Positions 15,446 through 23,467 of a stretch of DNA of 64,000 bases are shown piece after piece (position 1 is the first letter of the stretch; every line of letters starts with the position of its first letter). The notes beneath the pieces are model-generated. The model was not told the DNA's origin and did not search any database. It was given only the letters and a program-made list of their open reading frames with translations. The DNA comes from CALMEC01 sp964531025 (lineage in GTDB: Bacteria > Actinomycetota > Thermoleophilia > Miltoncostaeales > Miltoncostaeaceae), in NCBI GenBank assembly GCA_964531025.1, contig CAZHDY010000004.1:1-64000 (forward strand), given 5' to 3'. A program made the translations under genes and the position numbers.

Positions 15446-15614
15446 TTGTTCACCTCCTCATGTCGTTGCCCCGCGACAAGCGACGACATGGCTCCCCGAA
15501 AGGAGCAACATCGTCGATCTCGCACGGGTGGCCGTTCGGCCGGTTTCAGACGACTCATGGTGAGCCGTCCCCGTGGGTCTTCGATCGACCCGTTATCTGG
15601 TGATACGCCGGGCG
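15446..15614 (-). ncRNA. probable L10 leader region of rplJL
   Basis: This 169-base untranslated stretch between rplA and rplJ is where bacteria place the RNA structure bound by the L10-(L12) complex for autoregulation. GC-rich stems are visible (for example ACCGGCCGAACGGCC and the paired CGACATG / CATGTCG tracts near the start codon). I identify it by position and folding potential only; I did not match it to a covariance model. Confidence 0.5.
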
Positions 15615-16322
15615 CTAGGCCGCGACTCCCTCGGCCGTCTGCGTGGTGTCGATCGGGATGCCCGGGCCCATGGTCTGGGTGAGGGTGATCGACCGCAGGT
15701 AGCGGCCCTTCGCGGCGGCCGGCTTGGCGCGCATGATCTCGTCGAGAACAGCCTGGTAGTTGTCGACCAGCTGCTCCTCGGAGAACGAGAACTTTCCGAT
15801 GCCGAGGTGCACGATGCCGGTACGGTCCGTGCGGTACTCGACCTTTCCGCCCTTGACGTCCTCGACGGCCTTGGCGATGTCGAAGGTCACGGTACCGGTC
15901 TTGGGGTTCGGCATCTTGCCGGCGGGGCCGAGCACGCGGCCCAGCTTTCCGACCTCGCCCATCATGTCGGGCGTGGCGATGACGATGTCGAAGTCCAGGA
16001 AACCCTCCTGGATGCGCTTGGCGAGGTCGGCGCCGCCGACCACCTCGGCACCGGCGGCCTCGGCCTCACGGGCCTTCTCGCCCTCGGCGAAGACCGCGAC
16101 GGTGACGCTGCGGCCGGTTCCGTGGGGAAGCGCGATGGTGCCGCGCAGCTGCTGGTCCGCGTGACGGACGTTGACACCGAGGCGGAAGTGGACCTCGACG
16201 GTGGCGTCGAAGCGCGTCAGCTCGTGCGCCTTGAGAAGACGGACGGCATCACGCGAGCTGTAGGCCACACCGGGCTCGATGGCCTCGGCGGCCTGGCGGT
16301 ACTTCTTTCCGTGCTTGGGCAT
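15615..16322 (-). CDS. rplA: 50S ribosomal protein L1
   Basis: L1 binds 23S rRNA at the mobile E-site stalk and in many bacteria represses its own operon. The product has 235 residues and starts MPKHGKKYRQAAEAIEPG. Signature segments are TVAVFAEGEKAREAEAAGA, ATPDMMGEVGKLGRVLGP and GKMPNPKTGTVT. The length is normal. The ATG at 16322 follows rplK by 20 bases; an apparent longer frame upstream is only read-through of rplK in another frame. Confidence 0.98.
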   Translation of the reverse strand: MPKHGKKYRQAAEAIEPGVAYSSRDAVRLLKAHELTRFDATVEVHFRLGVNVRHADQQLRGTIALPHGTGRSVTVAVFAEGEKAREAEAAGAEVVGGADLAKRIQEGFLDFDIVIATPDMMGEVGKLGRVLGPAGKMPNPKTGTVTFDIAKAVEDVKGGKVEYRTDRTGIVHLGIGKFSFSEEQLVDNYQAVLDEIMRAKPAAAKGRYLRSITLTQTMGPGIPIDTTQTAEGVAA

Positions 16323-16342
16323 TCTCTCTGAGTTCCTCGTTC

Positions 16343-16771
16343 TTACTGTGCTGCGACGGTGATGCCCATGCTGCGGGCGGTACCGGCGATGATCCGCATC
16401 GCGGCGTCGATGTCGTTGGCGTTCAGGTCCGGGAGCTTCGTCTCGGCGATCTGACGGAGCTGATCCTGACTGAGCTCGGCGACCTTGACCTTGTGCGGCT
16501 CCGCGGAGCCCTTGTCGATCCCGAGCGCCTGCTTGATGAGGACCGCGGCCGGCGGGGTCTTCGTGATGAAGGTGAAGGAGCGATCCTCGAAGACCGAGAT
16601 CTCGACCGGGATGATGGTTCCGGCGTTCGACTGCGTGCGCTCGTTGAACGCCTTGCAGAACTCCGGGATGTTGATGCCCGCGCCACCCAGCGCAGGACCG
16701 ACCGGCGGCGCCGGGGTGGCGGCCCCTCCGGGGATCTGCAGCTTGACGATTTGCGCGACCTTCTTGGCCAT
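16343..16771 (-). CDS. rplK: 50S ribosomal protein L11
   Basis: L11 forms part of the GTPase-associated centre. The product has 142 residues and starts MAKKVAQIVKLQIPGGAATP, followed by the PPVGPALGGAGINIPEFCKAF block and the C-terminal rRNA-binding part ending in ARSMGITVAAQ. The ATG at 16771 is chosen over a start ten codons upstream because it gives the conserved N-terminus. It follows nusG by 42 bases. Confidence 0.98.
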   Translation of the reverse strand: MAKKVAQIVKLQIPGGAATPAPPVGPALGGAGINIPEFCKAFNERTQSNAGTIIPVEISVFEDRSFTFITKTPPAAVLIKQALGIDKGSAEPHKVKVAELSQDQLRQIAETKLPDLNANDIDAAMRIIAGTARSMGITVAAQ

Positions 16772-16813
16772 TCGTGTTCCTCGATCGAGCGCCCCGGACA
16801 CGGGGCACGGTTG

Positions 16814-17338
16814 TTACGACAGCTTCTTGACCTGGTCGAAGTTGAGTTCGGCCGGTGTCTCGCGCCCGAAGATGCTGACGAGCACCTTGAGGCGGCCCTG
16901 CTCCGGGGAGATCTCGGCGATCTCACCTTCGAAGTCGGAGAGGGGTCCGCCGATGACCTTCACGGTCTCGCCGATCTCGAAGTCCGTGCGGACACGGGTC
17001 TTCTGCTCGGTCGGTGTGCGCAGGAGGTGGTCGACCTCCTCACGCGTGAGCGGAGCGGGTGTGTTGGCGGCGCCGACGAAGCCGGTGACGCCGGGTGTGT
17101 TCTTGACGAGCGACCAGGAGTCGTCGGTCATCTGCATCTGCACGAGCACGTATCCCGGAAGGACGCGACGCTCGGACTGCACCTTCTGGCCGTCCTTCGT
17201 CTCGACGACCTGCTCGGTCGGGATCACGATCTGGCGCACCATGTGTCCCTGTCCGGCGGACACGATGCGGTGCTGCAGATTGTGCTTCACCTTGGCCTCA
17301 TGGCCGGAATAGGTGTTGATGACGTACCAGTGGAACAA
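16814..17338 (-). CDS. nusG: transcription termination/antitermination factor NusG
   Basis: NusG binds RNA polymerase and couples transcription to translation and Rho. The product has 174 residues and starts FHWYVINTYSGHEAKVKHNL; the NGN domain contains VLPGYVLVQM and the KOW domain contains IGGPLSDFEGEIAEI. The start codon is TTG at 17338. The long acidic N-terminal extension seen in many Actinomycetia is missing, a useful taxonomic hint. It follows secE by 32 bases. Confidence 0.98.
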   Translation of the reverse strand: MFHWYVINTYSGHEAKVKHNLQHRIVSAGQGHMVRQIVIPTEQVVETKDGQKVQSERRVLPGYVLVQMQMTDDSWSLVKNTPGVTGFVGAANTPAPLTREEVDHLLRTPTEQKTRVRTDFEIGETVKVIGGPLSDFEGEIAEISPEQGRLKVLVSIFGRETPAELNFDQVKKLS

Positions 17339-17370
17339 AGCGGAATGAGCCCTTCGACTAGCCGGGGTTC

Positions 17371-17718
17371 TTAGTTGGGGAAGATCTGGTCGGTGATGTA
17401 CTCGGAGACCACGTCGGCGCCCCCGAGGAACACCGCCATGATCGCGACCGCGACCAGGACGACGAGCGTGGCCTGGAGCAGCTCGACGCGATTCGGCCAG
17501 CTGACCTTCTTCATCTCCGAGACGACCTCGGTGACGAAGCGCCGTGACCGTCCCTGCTGGACATCCTTGGTGTAGGACCCGGTCTTCTGGCTCTTGCCGC
17601 CGGGGGTCGGACGAACGCGCGACGACTTGGCCGGAGGGCGCGACGAGCCCTTGGCCTTACCCGACGAGGAGCTGCGTGCTCCCTCGTCCCCTGTGTTCTT
17701 ATCGCGGTTACGTGCCAT
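17371..17718 (-). CDS. secE: preprotein translocase subunit SecE
   Basis: SecE is the clamp of the SecYEG channel. The product has 115 residues. The conserved motif EVVSEMKKVSWPNRVELLQAT is followed by a single membrane helix (LVVLVAVAIMAVFLGGADVV). The N-terminal 55 residues are a charged, low-complexity extension (GARSSSSGKAKGSSRPPAK), as in other high-GC Gram-positive bacteria. It lies directly between tRNA-Trp and nusG. Confidence 0.96.
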   Translation of the reverse strand: MARNRDKNTGDEGARSSSSGKAKGSSRPPAKSSRVRPTPGGKSQKTGSYTKDVQQGRSRRFVTEVVSEMKKVSWPNRVELLQATLVVLVAVAIMAVFLGGADVVSEYITDQIFPN

Positions 17719-17740
17719 GTGATCCAGATGTCAAACGAGG

Positions 17741-17813
17741 CAGGGCCGGAGGGACTCGAACCCCCAACCCCCGGTTTTGGAGACCGGTGCTCTACCAGTT
17801 GAGCTACGACCCT
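17741..17813 (-). tRNA. trnW: tRNA-Trp (anticodon CCA)
   Basis: The minus strand folds into a 73-base cloverleaf. The acceptor arms are AGGGTCG and CGGCCCT with a G discriminator, the D arm is GCTCAACTGGTAGAGC, the anticodon stem-loop CCGGTCTCCAAAACCGG contains CCA, and the T arm holds GGTTCGAGTCC. The 3' CCA is not encoded. The location between rpmG and secE is the common one. Confidence 0.96.
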
Positions 17814-17825
17814 TCGTGAGTCGTC

Positions 17826-17990
17826 CTATCTCGTTTCCTTGTGCGCCGTGTGCTTTCCGCACCAACGGCAGTACTTCGAGAGCTCGACGCGGTCGGGCGT
17901 GTTCCGTCGGCTCTTATTGCTTTGATAGTTCCGTCGCTTGCAGTCCTGACATGCAAGCGTGACGGCGATTCGCTGGCCGGTCTTGCCCAA
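17826..17990 (-). CDS. rpmG: 50S ribosomal protein L33 (zinc-ribbon form)
   Basis: This short gene starts with TTG at 17990 behind a GGAGG Shine-Dalgarno. The 54-residue product reads MGKTGQRIAVTLACQDCKRR, then YQSNKSRRNTPDRVELSKYC, then RWCGKHTAHKETR. The two CxxC pairs (ACQDC and YCRWC) mark the zinc-binding C+ type of L33, usually used when zinc is plentiful. It opens the rpmG, tRNA-Trp, secE, nusG series. Confidence 0.95.
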   Translation of the reverse strand: MGKTGQRIAVTLACQDCKRRNYQSNKSRRNTPDRVELSKYCRWCGKHTAHKETR

Positions 17991-18273
17991 GCGTCGCTCC
18001 TCCAGTCCGGTGACGGGCCGATGGACATTACCAGATCACCCGTCAAAGCCCACCCCCCTCGACACAGTCCCGGCGACGGGGTCCGACTCCCACCCACGGA
18101 CGCACCCGCAGACCCTGCTCACGCGAGGACGACGGGCGTGCCGCGCCATCCGGGTGGACGGCGCCGTCGCGTGCCCGGGGCACGTCGATGCCCCGTGACG
18201 GATGCGACCGTAGGTCACGTCGCACGGGCACACCCGTGAGCACACGCCCCCGCCCGTCTGCGAGTATCCATCC

Positions 18274-18627
18274 ATGGCGACCACGGATACGAAGACCATG
18301 CTCGAGGGCGCGGCGGCCCGGTTCCTCGCGCAGGTTCCCGCACTCAAGAAGCTGGCGATCACCGTCGCCGTCCATCTGCGTGAGCGTGGGGGCACCGCCG
18401 TCTGGACGCTGTCACTGCCGGCGCTGGAGGCCAAGCGGGAGACACCACCCGGCGCGAAGCTCGACATCGAGATGGACCGGAAGGCGTTCAACCAGCTCGC
18501 GGAAAAGGCGAAGCTCGGTGACTGGGTGGCGGCCCACGAGCGCGGCATCGTCCGCGTGTCGGGTGACCCGACGGTGGTGAAGCTCCTTCAGAGGGTTCTG
18601 GAGTTGCGGCTCGCACGCGCCTCGTGA
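18274..18627 (+). CDS. SCP2 sterol-carrier-like domain protein, 117 aa
   Basis: A single small domain resembling the SCP2 lipid-binding fold: a strand with AVWTLSLP, then AKLDIEMDRKAFNQLAE and a late VRVSGDPTVVKLLQRV. SCP2 domains bind acyl-CoA or other hydrophobic ligands. Its stop overlaps the start of the dehydrogenase that follows, so the pair is co-translated. GAGTAT lies six bases before the ATG, in line with the leaderless pattern. The SCP2 assignment is by pattern only. Confidence 0.65.
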   Translation: MATTDTKTMLEGAAARFLAQVPALKKLAITVAVHLRERGGTAVWTLSLPALEAKRETPPGAKLDIEMDRKAFNQLAEKAKLGDWVAAHERGIVRVSGDPTVVKLLQRVLELRLARAS

Positions 18628-19505
18628 ACGCGGTCGTCGTGGGGACCGGGGCCATGGGTCCCGAGATCGCCGCCGCCCTCAGTGGGGCGGGATGGGACGT
18701 CCGCCTGGCGGGCCGCATCCCCCTCAACCGTGACGCGGGTGCCGCACGCGCCAGCGAGCTGGCTGGGTCGCCCATCCCGCCGTCACCCATCAATGAGGCC
18801 GCGTTCGCGGAGGCCGACCTCGTGGTCGAGACGATCGTGGAGGACCTCCCCACCAAACTCCAGCTGTTCCAGAAGATCGAGCCCTGGTGCCATCCCAAGG
18901 CCGTCATCACGACCAACACGTCGAGCCTGACCATCGCGGCGCTGGCGGAGGGGTTCGGGCGCCCCGAGCGCTTCGCCGGGCTCCACTTCCTGAAGCCCGC
19001 CCACCAGACCGGCGTGGTCGAGATCATCCCCGGTCCCGACACCACCGAGACCACGGTGGCGTTCCTCCGTGAGACCGCGGCGGCGATGGGCAAGGCGCCG
19101 CTTGTGGCACAGCGCGACGTGCCGGGCTTCATCTGGAACCGACTGCAGTTCGCCATGCTCCGCGAGTGCCTCCACATGCTGGACGAGGGTGTGGCGAGCG
19201 CCGAGGACATCGACGCTGCGGTCGCCGACGGCCTGGCCCCGCGCTGGATGGCGGCCGGCCCCCTCGCGACGGCGGATCTGGGCGGGCTCGCGACCTTCGC
19301 CCGCATCTGCGACGGCCTCTTCCCTCACCTCGCGACGGCGTCGTCCGCCCCGGCATCCATCACCGGGCCCGCCGCGGCCGGCGAGCCGCTCCAGGCGTGG
19401 ACACGATCGAACACCGACGCCGTGGCCGCCCTCCGCGGTGACGCCCTCGCCTACGGTCGCGAGATCACGCGGCGGAGGTCCGAGCTCTCCTCCACCGACG
19501 AATGA
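18624..19505 (+). CDS. 3-hydroxyacyl-CoA dehydrogenase family protein
   Basis: An NAD-dependent dehydrogenase of 293 aa. The Rossmann motif is VVGTGAMGPEIAAAL, followed by VVETIVEDLPTKLQLF, TNTSSLTIAALAEG and HFLKPAHQTGVVEIIPG. In true fatty-acid enzymes the last motif is usually HFFNP; here it is HFLKP, so the substrate may differ, for example a sugar acid or short hydroxyacyl compound. The C-terminal helical domain starts at VPGFIWNRLQFAMLRE. The GTG start overlaps the previous stop, and the next gene overlaps by four bases, giving a tight three-gene operon with an SCP2-like protein and a sugar-acid isomerase-like protein. Confidence 0.85.
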   Translation: MNAVVVGTGAMGPEIAAALSGAGWDVRLAGRIPLNRDAGAARASELAGSPIPPSPINEAAFAEADLVVETIVEDLPTKLQLFQKIEPWCHPKAVITTNTSSLTIAALAEGFGRPERFAGLHFLKPAHQTGVVEIIPGPDTTETTVAFLRETAAAMGKAPLVAQRDVPGFIWNRLQFAMLRECLHMLDEGVASAEDIDAAVADGLAPRWMAAGPLATADLGGLATFARICDGLFPHLATASSAPASITGPAAAGEPLQAWTRSNTDAVAALRGDALAYGREITRRRSELSSTDE

Positions 19506-20275
19506 GCGTCCTCTCCGCCCACCTCTCGATGCTCTTCACCGAGCTTCCCGAGATCGATCGTCCCCGTGCCGCGGCCGACGCGGGCTTCACGCACATCGAG
19601 TCCTGGTGGCCGCCGGCGCCCGACATCGACCGGTGGGTGGACGCCGTCACCGATACCGGGGTGGCGGTCAGCTGCCTGAACGCCGACGGCGGCGACATCG
19701 CCCGCGGCGAGCGCGGCTTCTGCAACCTCGCCGAACGTGAGGACGACGCGGTACGGGCCGGGATGGACGCCTTCGCCGTCACCGCACGATTGGACGCGCC
19801 TCGCGTGAACATCCTCCCCGGACTGCGCGTCGACGATCGATCGTTCGAAGCGCAGCTTGAGCAGGCGACCCGGGTGTACCGCCAACTGGGCGACCTCGCC
19901 GTCATCCACGACGCCGTGGTGGTGATCGAGCCCATCAACGCCGTGGACGTCCCCCGCTACCTCACGCCCCGCGCCGACGATGTCGCCCGGCTCCTGGACC
20001 TGATCGACCATTCGGGCGTCCGCATGCTCTTCGACGTCTACCACTGCGCCATGTCCGGTGACGACCCGGTCGCCACCATCCGGCGCCACGCCGACCGGAT
20101 CGGTCATGTCCAGTACGCCGACTGCCCCGGGCGCGGAGCACCCGGAACCGGCGACGTGGACCTTGCCGCGATCCTGGAGGTACTGGACGAGATCGGCTAT
20201 GAGGGAGCGGTGGGTCTGGAGTTCGACCCGAAGGGCCCGACGGCGGACGTCCTGGCGACACTTCCCACCGACTGA
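19502..20275 (+). CDS. hydroxypyruvate isomerase-like TIM-barrel protein
   Basis: A sugar isomerase of the xylose-isomerase-like barrel family, 257 aa. Family features are FTHIESWWPP, an acidic ligand in VVVIEPINAVDVPRYL, the MLFDVYHCAMSGDD segment, HVQYADCPGRGAPGTGDVD and the final acid in AVGLEFDP. These match hydroxypyruvate isomerase (glyoxylate metabolism). Together with the preceding dehydrogenase it could process a C3/C4 hydroxy-acid. The four-base overlap (ATGA) couples the genes. Convergent with the membrane protein at 20300. Confidence 0.82.
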   Translation: MSVLSAHLSMLFTELPEIDRPRAAADAGFTHIESWWPPAPDIDRWVDAVTDTGVAVSCLNADGGDIARGERGFCNLAEREDDAVRAGMDAFAVTARLDAPRVNILPGLRVDDRSFEAQLEQATRVYRQLGDLAVIHDAVVVIEPINAVDVPRYLTPRADDVARLLDLIDHSGVRMLFDVYHCAMSGDDPVATIRRHADRIGHVQYADCPGRGAPGTGDVDLAAILEVLDEIGYEGAVGLEFDPKGPTADVLATLPTD

Positions 20276-20299
20276 CCCGTCCCGGGCGGGGCTACCCGA

Positions 20300-20650
20300 T
20301 CAGGCGCTGCAGGTGATCAGGAGCAGGTAGGCCAGACCGACGCTCGCCGCGACCGCGATCAGCCCGAGGAACCAGCGCCTGAGCGCAACGAGAATCAGAC
20401 CGGAGAGGCCTCCGAGGAGCGACAGCACGAAGGCCACGGAAACCAACCCTCGGCGACGGTCGGTACCACAGGCATCGGAGCCACCCATCAACGCGACGAC
20501 GGCGGCAGCGACAAGGAACGCGAACGTCACGACCGCGACCACGATCTGACCGCGCGTCCACGACATCCCCAGAAACGAGCGCACAGCCGATGAGCGACGA
20601 TGTGGCGGCTCGACCTGAGGACTCTCGGTGTGCGGATCAGGCTCGTTCAT
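20300..20650 (-). CDS. small membrane protein, 116 aa
   Basis: A polar N-terminus of about 30 residues is followed by three hydrophobic segments: IVVAVVTFAFLVAAAVVALM, LVSVAFVLSLLGGLSGLILV and LGLIAVAASVGLAYLLLI. No catalytic motif or family is recognised. GAGACT lies six bases before the ATG, fitting the leaderless pattern. It could be transcribed independently of the next minus-strand membrane protein, which has its own promoter-like hexamer. Confidence 0.65.
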   Translation of the reverse strand: MNEPDPHTESPQVEPPHRRSSAVRSFLGMSWTRGQIVVAVVTFAFLVAAAVVALMGGSDACGTDRRRGLVSVAFVLSLLGGLSGLILVALRRWFLGLIAVAASVGLAYLLLITCSA

Positions 20651-20701
20651 GGCGACAGTCTCTCGCGGCCGACGACTTCGCGGCGGATCGAACGGACGAC
20701 C

Positions 20702-21016
20702 TCAGCCGATGGCGGCGTAGGCGGTGACCGCAAGGCCACCGACGACGGGAGTCGCGACGACGCAGGCCGCGACGGTGCGGTAGCGGCTCACGACCCGCAT
20801 GCCCTGGCCCAGGCCATGAACGGTGGCGCCCAGCACGAATCGAACGGCACGGCCGATTCCGATGACGCCGGCCAGGAGGCCCCGGCCGACCGCCTCGGCG
20901 GCGGACATCAGCCGAAGGGCGAGGCTGACGACGAGGAGACCGACGCTGATCAGGAGGATCGCCCGCGTCGGTGTCTGCGTGGTGGAGGAGTCGATGTCGG
21001 TGCTCATGCCGTTCAT
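20702..21016 (-). CDS. small membrane protein, 104 aa
   Basis: The Thr/Ser-rich start is followed by two or three hydrophobic stretches (AILLISVGLLVVSLALRLM, GLLAGVIGIGRAVRFVLGA and ACVVATPVVGGLAVTAYAA). No family is recognised. CATTGT lies six bases before the ATG at 21016, as at other leaderless-looking genes here. A second in-frame ATG three codons in (21007) is possible. Confidence 0.6.
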   Translation of the reverse strand: MNGMSTDIDSSTTQTPTRAILLISVGLLVVSLALRLMSAAEAVGRGLLAGVIGIGRAVRFVLGATVHGLGQGMRVVSRYRTVAACVVATPVVGGLAVTAYAAIG

Positions 21017-21161
21017 ACGGCGACAATGCCTCGCACGTCACACGACCGCTACGGGTCATTTCGGGCCTTTACCCGAACTGGTCCGTCGCTTTACCGACCG
21101 TTGACCGACGACCGACCCGGATGGGCGGGCGGATCGTGCATGGTCGGTTCCGTCGGCCCGC

Positions 21162-21551
21162 TCACCACATCGTGCGCAGCCCGGGAAGGTCCTCGAAGAC
21201 CGCATCGTTCGTGATCAGGGTCATCGACTCGATCATCGCCTGCGCCGCGAGCATCCGGTCGAACGGGTCACGGTGGTCCCAGTCGAGCGCCCCGCTGACG
21301 AGGCCGTGCTCCTCGGTCACCGAGAGGCGGCCGACGCCGAGCCGATCCAGGTTCCGCGGATACCCGCCGCTGAACACCGCCCAGTTGGGGAGCCTGCCGA
21401 TCCGGTGCTTCGTCGCAATCTCCCACGCGGATGCCGCCGACACGACGAGATCGGATCCACGGTCTTTGAGGATCGCCCGGCCCTTACGACCGAGGCGCGA
21501 CGGCTCCGTCAGTGCCCAAATCAGGGTGTGCGTGTCGAGCAGATACGTCAC
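21162..21551 (-). CDS. vapC: VapC-type PIN-domain ribonuclease toxin
   Basis: A 129-residue PIN-domain endoribonuclease. The four acidic positions are visible in LLDTHTLIWAL, SAASAWEIATK, DWDHRDPFDRML and ITNDAVF. The GTG at 21551 lies four bases after the antitoxin stop; longer in-frame readings run into the antitoxin gene. Together with the next gene it forms a type II toxin-antitoxin module in which the toxin cleaves RNA unless bound. Confidence 0.9.
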   Translation of the reverse strand: MTYLLDTHTLIWALTEPSRLGRKGRAILKDRGSDLVVSAASAWEIATKHRIGRLPNWAVFSGGYPRNLDRLGVGRLSVTEEHGLVSGALDWDHRDPFDRMLAAQAMIESMTLITNDAVFEDLPGLRTMW

Positions 21552-21555
21552 CCCG

Positions 21556-21777
21556 TCATTCCCACGCGGCGATCTCGTCGTCCGGCAGCGGATCGAAGAA
21601 CGTGTCCGGCAACTCGTAGTTGGCGAACCCGAGCTCCCGCTCGCCGGCACCGTCGATCGGCACCAGCCGGGCGACCGGATGGTCACCGCGCGCGATCACG
21701 AACTCCTTACCCCTCTCGACCTCCACCAGGAGCGACGAGAGGTTCGTCTTGGCGTACTGCACCTTCACGACGTCCAT
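21556..21777 (-). CDS. Phd/YefM-like antitoxin of the VapC pair
   Basis: A 73-residue antitoxin starting MDVVKVQYAKTNLSSLLVEV, with the Phd/YefM signature KEFVIARGDHPVARLVPID and an acidic C-terminus (FFDPLPDDEIAAWE) that would wrap the toxin. The ATG at 21777 gives the family N-terminus. TACACT eight bases upstream could be the -10 box, and the antitoxin would repress there. Confidence 0.85.
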   Translation of the reverse strand: MDVVKVQYAKTNLSSLLVEVERGKEFVIARGDHPVARLVPIDGAGERELGFANYELPDTFFDPLPDDEIAAWE

Positions 21778-21854
21778 GGGTGGAAAGTGTAGCCATCTGA
21801 CCACTGCTGGTCAACCACCGTTGACCAGCAGGTTGTGCGCCCGCCGGACAGGTG

Positions 21855-22715
21855 TCAGGAACCGGTGTCGCCCTTCCTGCCGCCGCGTAGAACGCCGAGC
21901 ACCCGTTCGAGGAACATGTCCTCCGGCGCGGTGCCCGTGGTCCGCGCAAGCGGACGCAGGCGATGGTCCGAGGTGAAGAGCCGCCGCGACGCTCCCAGCG
22001 TGATGGCAGCAGTGCTGGTGGCGACCCCTCCGAGGATCACGAACATCAGCGCGCCCTGCACCAGTACGGCGTCGAGCGGATCGACACCCGCCATCACGAG
22101 ACCGACCATCGCTCCAGGGAGGAAGACGGTGCCGACGTGGCGCGTCCGCTCGACCTGCGGGCCGATGGCGGCGCGCAGGATGTCGCGCTGGTGCGGTCGC
22201 ATCGCCGTCTGCCACGGAAGGCCGAGCGCGAGGCGCGCCTCGATGTCGTCGCGCCGGTCGGCCACCTCGCGGACCAGGAGGGTCGCCGCGACCACGGTGG
22301 AGGTGAGGGCGTTACCGAGCGTCATGCCCATCACGGGGATCAGAGTCCGGGCCTCGAGCGGGAAGATGTCGAGCCCGAAGATCAGCGCCGCCGATACCGC
22401 AGCCGTCACGACGTTGGCGATCAGCGCCACCGTGAAGACACCGGGAAGCTCGGGCGCGCGTCGACGGACGACCCACGACGCCACGAGCACGATCCCGGCC
22501 ACCCACAGCCACGACAGGATGATGGGGCGGTCCTCGTCGATGACGAGCCCGAGTGCCGCGCCGACGATGACCAGCTGCACGATCGCGCGCAGGGTGGCGC
22601 CGACCATCGAGAGCTCGAGCCCCAGACGGTACCGGCGCGAGATCGCGATGGCGATGACGACGAGGAGCAGCGAGGCCGCGAGGCCCCACCAGCCGACGTT
22701 ACCCTCCATCGCCAC
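21855..22715 (-). CDS. fetB: FetB-type ABC transporter permease (UPF0014)
   Basis: The membrane subunit of an ABC exporter of the FetAB/YbbM type, 286 aa with about seven hydrophobic segments. The hallmark block LELSMVGATLRAIVQLVIVG and the central GMTLGNALTSTVVAA match the family, as does VGTVFLPGAMVGLVMAGVDP. E. coli FetAB exports iron and aids oxidative-stress resistance. It overlaps the ATPase gene by 17 bases. The start may be GTG 22715 or ATG 22709. Confidence 0.88.
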   Translation of the reverse strand: MAMEGNVGWWGLAASLLLVVIAIAISRRYRLGLELSMVGATLRAIVQLVIVGAALGLVIDEDRPIILSWLWVAGIVLVASWVVRRRAPELPGVFTVALIANVVTAAVSAALIFGLDIFPLEARTLIPVMGMTLGNALTSTVVAATLLVREVADRRDDIEARLALGLPWQTAMRPHQRDILRAAIGPQVERTRHVGTVFLPGAMVGLVMAGVDPLDAVLVQGALMFVILGGVATSTAAITLGASRRLFTSDHRLRPLARTTGTAPEDMFLERVLGVLRGGRKGDTGS

Positions 22716-23391
22716 CGGCCCCCGGGTCGCCGTTCAGCATCATGTCGGGTTCACCCGAGCCGACGACGCGGCCGGCATCGAGACGCACGACGTGGTCGGC
22801 GATCCGCAGAGCCTGCTCCCGATCGTGGGTCACCCAGACGAGGGGCACCCCGGCGTCGGCGAGGGCACGGCCGGTGCGCTCGACGACGGCCCCGGCGTCC
22901 GCGTCGAGCGCCGAGGTCGGTTCGTCCATGAGGAGCACCGACGGCCCCACCACGAGGGCACGCGCCAGGCACATGCGCTGCGCCTCGCCACCCGACAGGC
23001 CGGTGGCCTCACGATCGAGGAACCCTCCGTCCAGACCTGCGCGCTGAAGGGCATCGACGAGGACGTCGTCACCGGCACCGGCGGCACCGACCCGGAGGTT
23101 GTCACGCACCGTTCCCGCGAACGGGATGGGACGCTGGAACACCATCCCGACCTGCCGGCGCAGCACGAGGGGGTCACGCGTCGCGGCGTCCTCGCCCAGG
23201 ATGCGGATGACGCCGGCCTCGGGCGCCTCCAGCCGGTTCATGAGCCGCAGCAGCGACGACTTGCCCGACCCCGACGGCCCGACGAGGACCGTGATCCCGG
23301 TCGGAGGGATCGCGAGGTCGATGTCGTGCAGCACGGCGCGATCACCGCGGCGCAGCGAGACTCCGGCCATCTCGACGACGGGAACGGTCAC
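22699..23391 (-). CDS. fetA: FetA-type ABC transporter ATP-binding protein
   Basis: The ATPase subunit of 230 aa. Walker A is VGPSGSGKSSLLRL, the Q-loop is VGMVFQRPIPF, the ABC signature is LSGGEAQRMCLARAL, Walker B is VLLMDEPTSALDADAG, and the H-loop is VWVTHDREQA. Pairing with the UPF0014 permease makes a FetAB-like metal exporter the best call. TAGTCT lies six bases before the GTG start (the leaderless pattern). Confidence 0.88.
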   Translation of the reverse strand: MTVPVVEMAGVSLRRGDRAVLHDIDLAIPPTGITVLVGPSGSGKSSLLRLMNRLEAPEAGVIRILGEDAATRDPLVLRRQVGMVFQRPIPFAGTVRDNLRVGAAGAGDDVLVDALQRAGLDGGFLDREATGLSGGEAQRMCLARALVVGPSVLLMDEPTSALDADAGAVVERTGRALADAGVPLVWVTHDREQALRIADHVVRLDAGRVVGSGEPDMMLNGDPGAGGDGG

Positions 23392-23467
23392 GGGCGGAGA
23401 CTAGTTCGCCGGCGAATAAACCGCCGTCAGGCGGCGCCACCCAGCGATCGTCGACTGGACGCGTCGG

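Noticed and set aside
15615..16808. One long gene of 397 codons covering rplA and part of rplK
   Set aside because: The first 160 codons are rplK read in another frame; L1 starts at 16322 with its conserved N-terminus.
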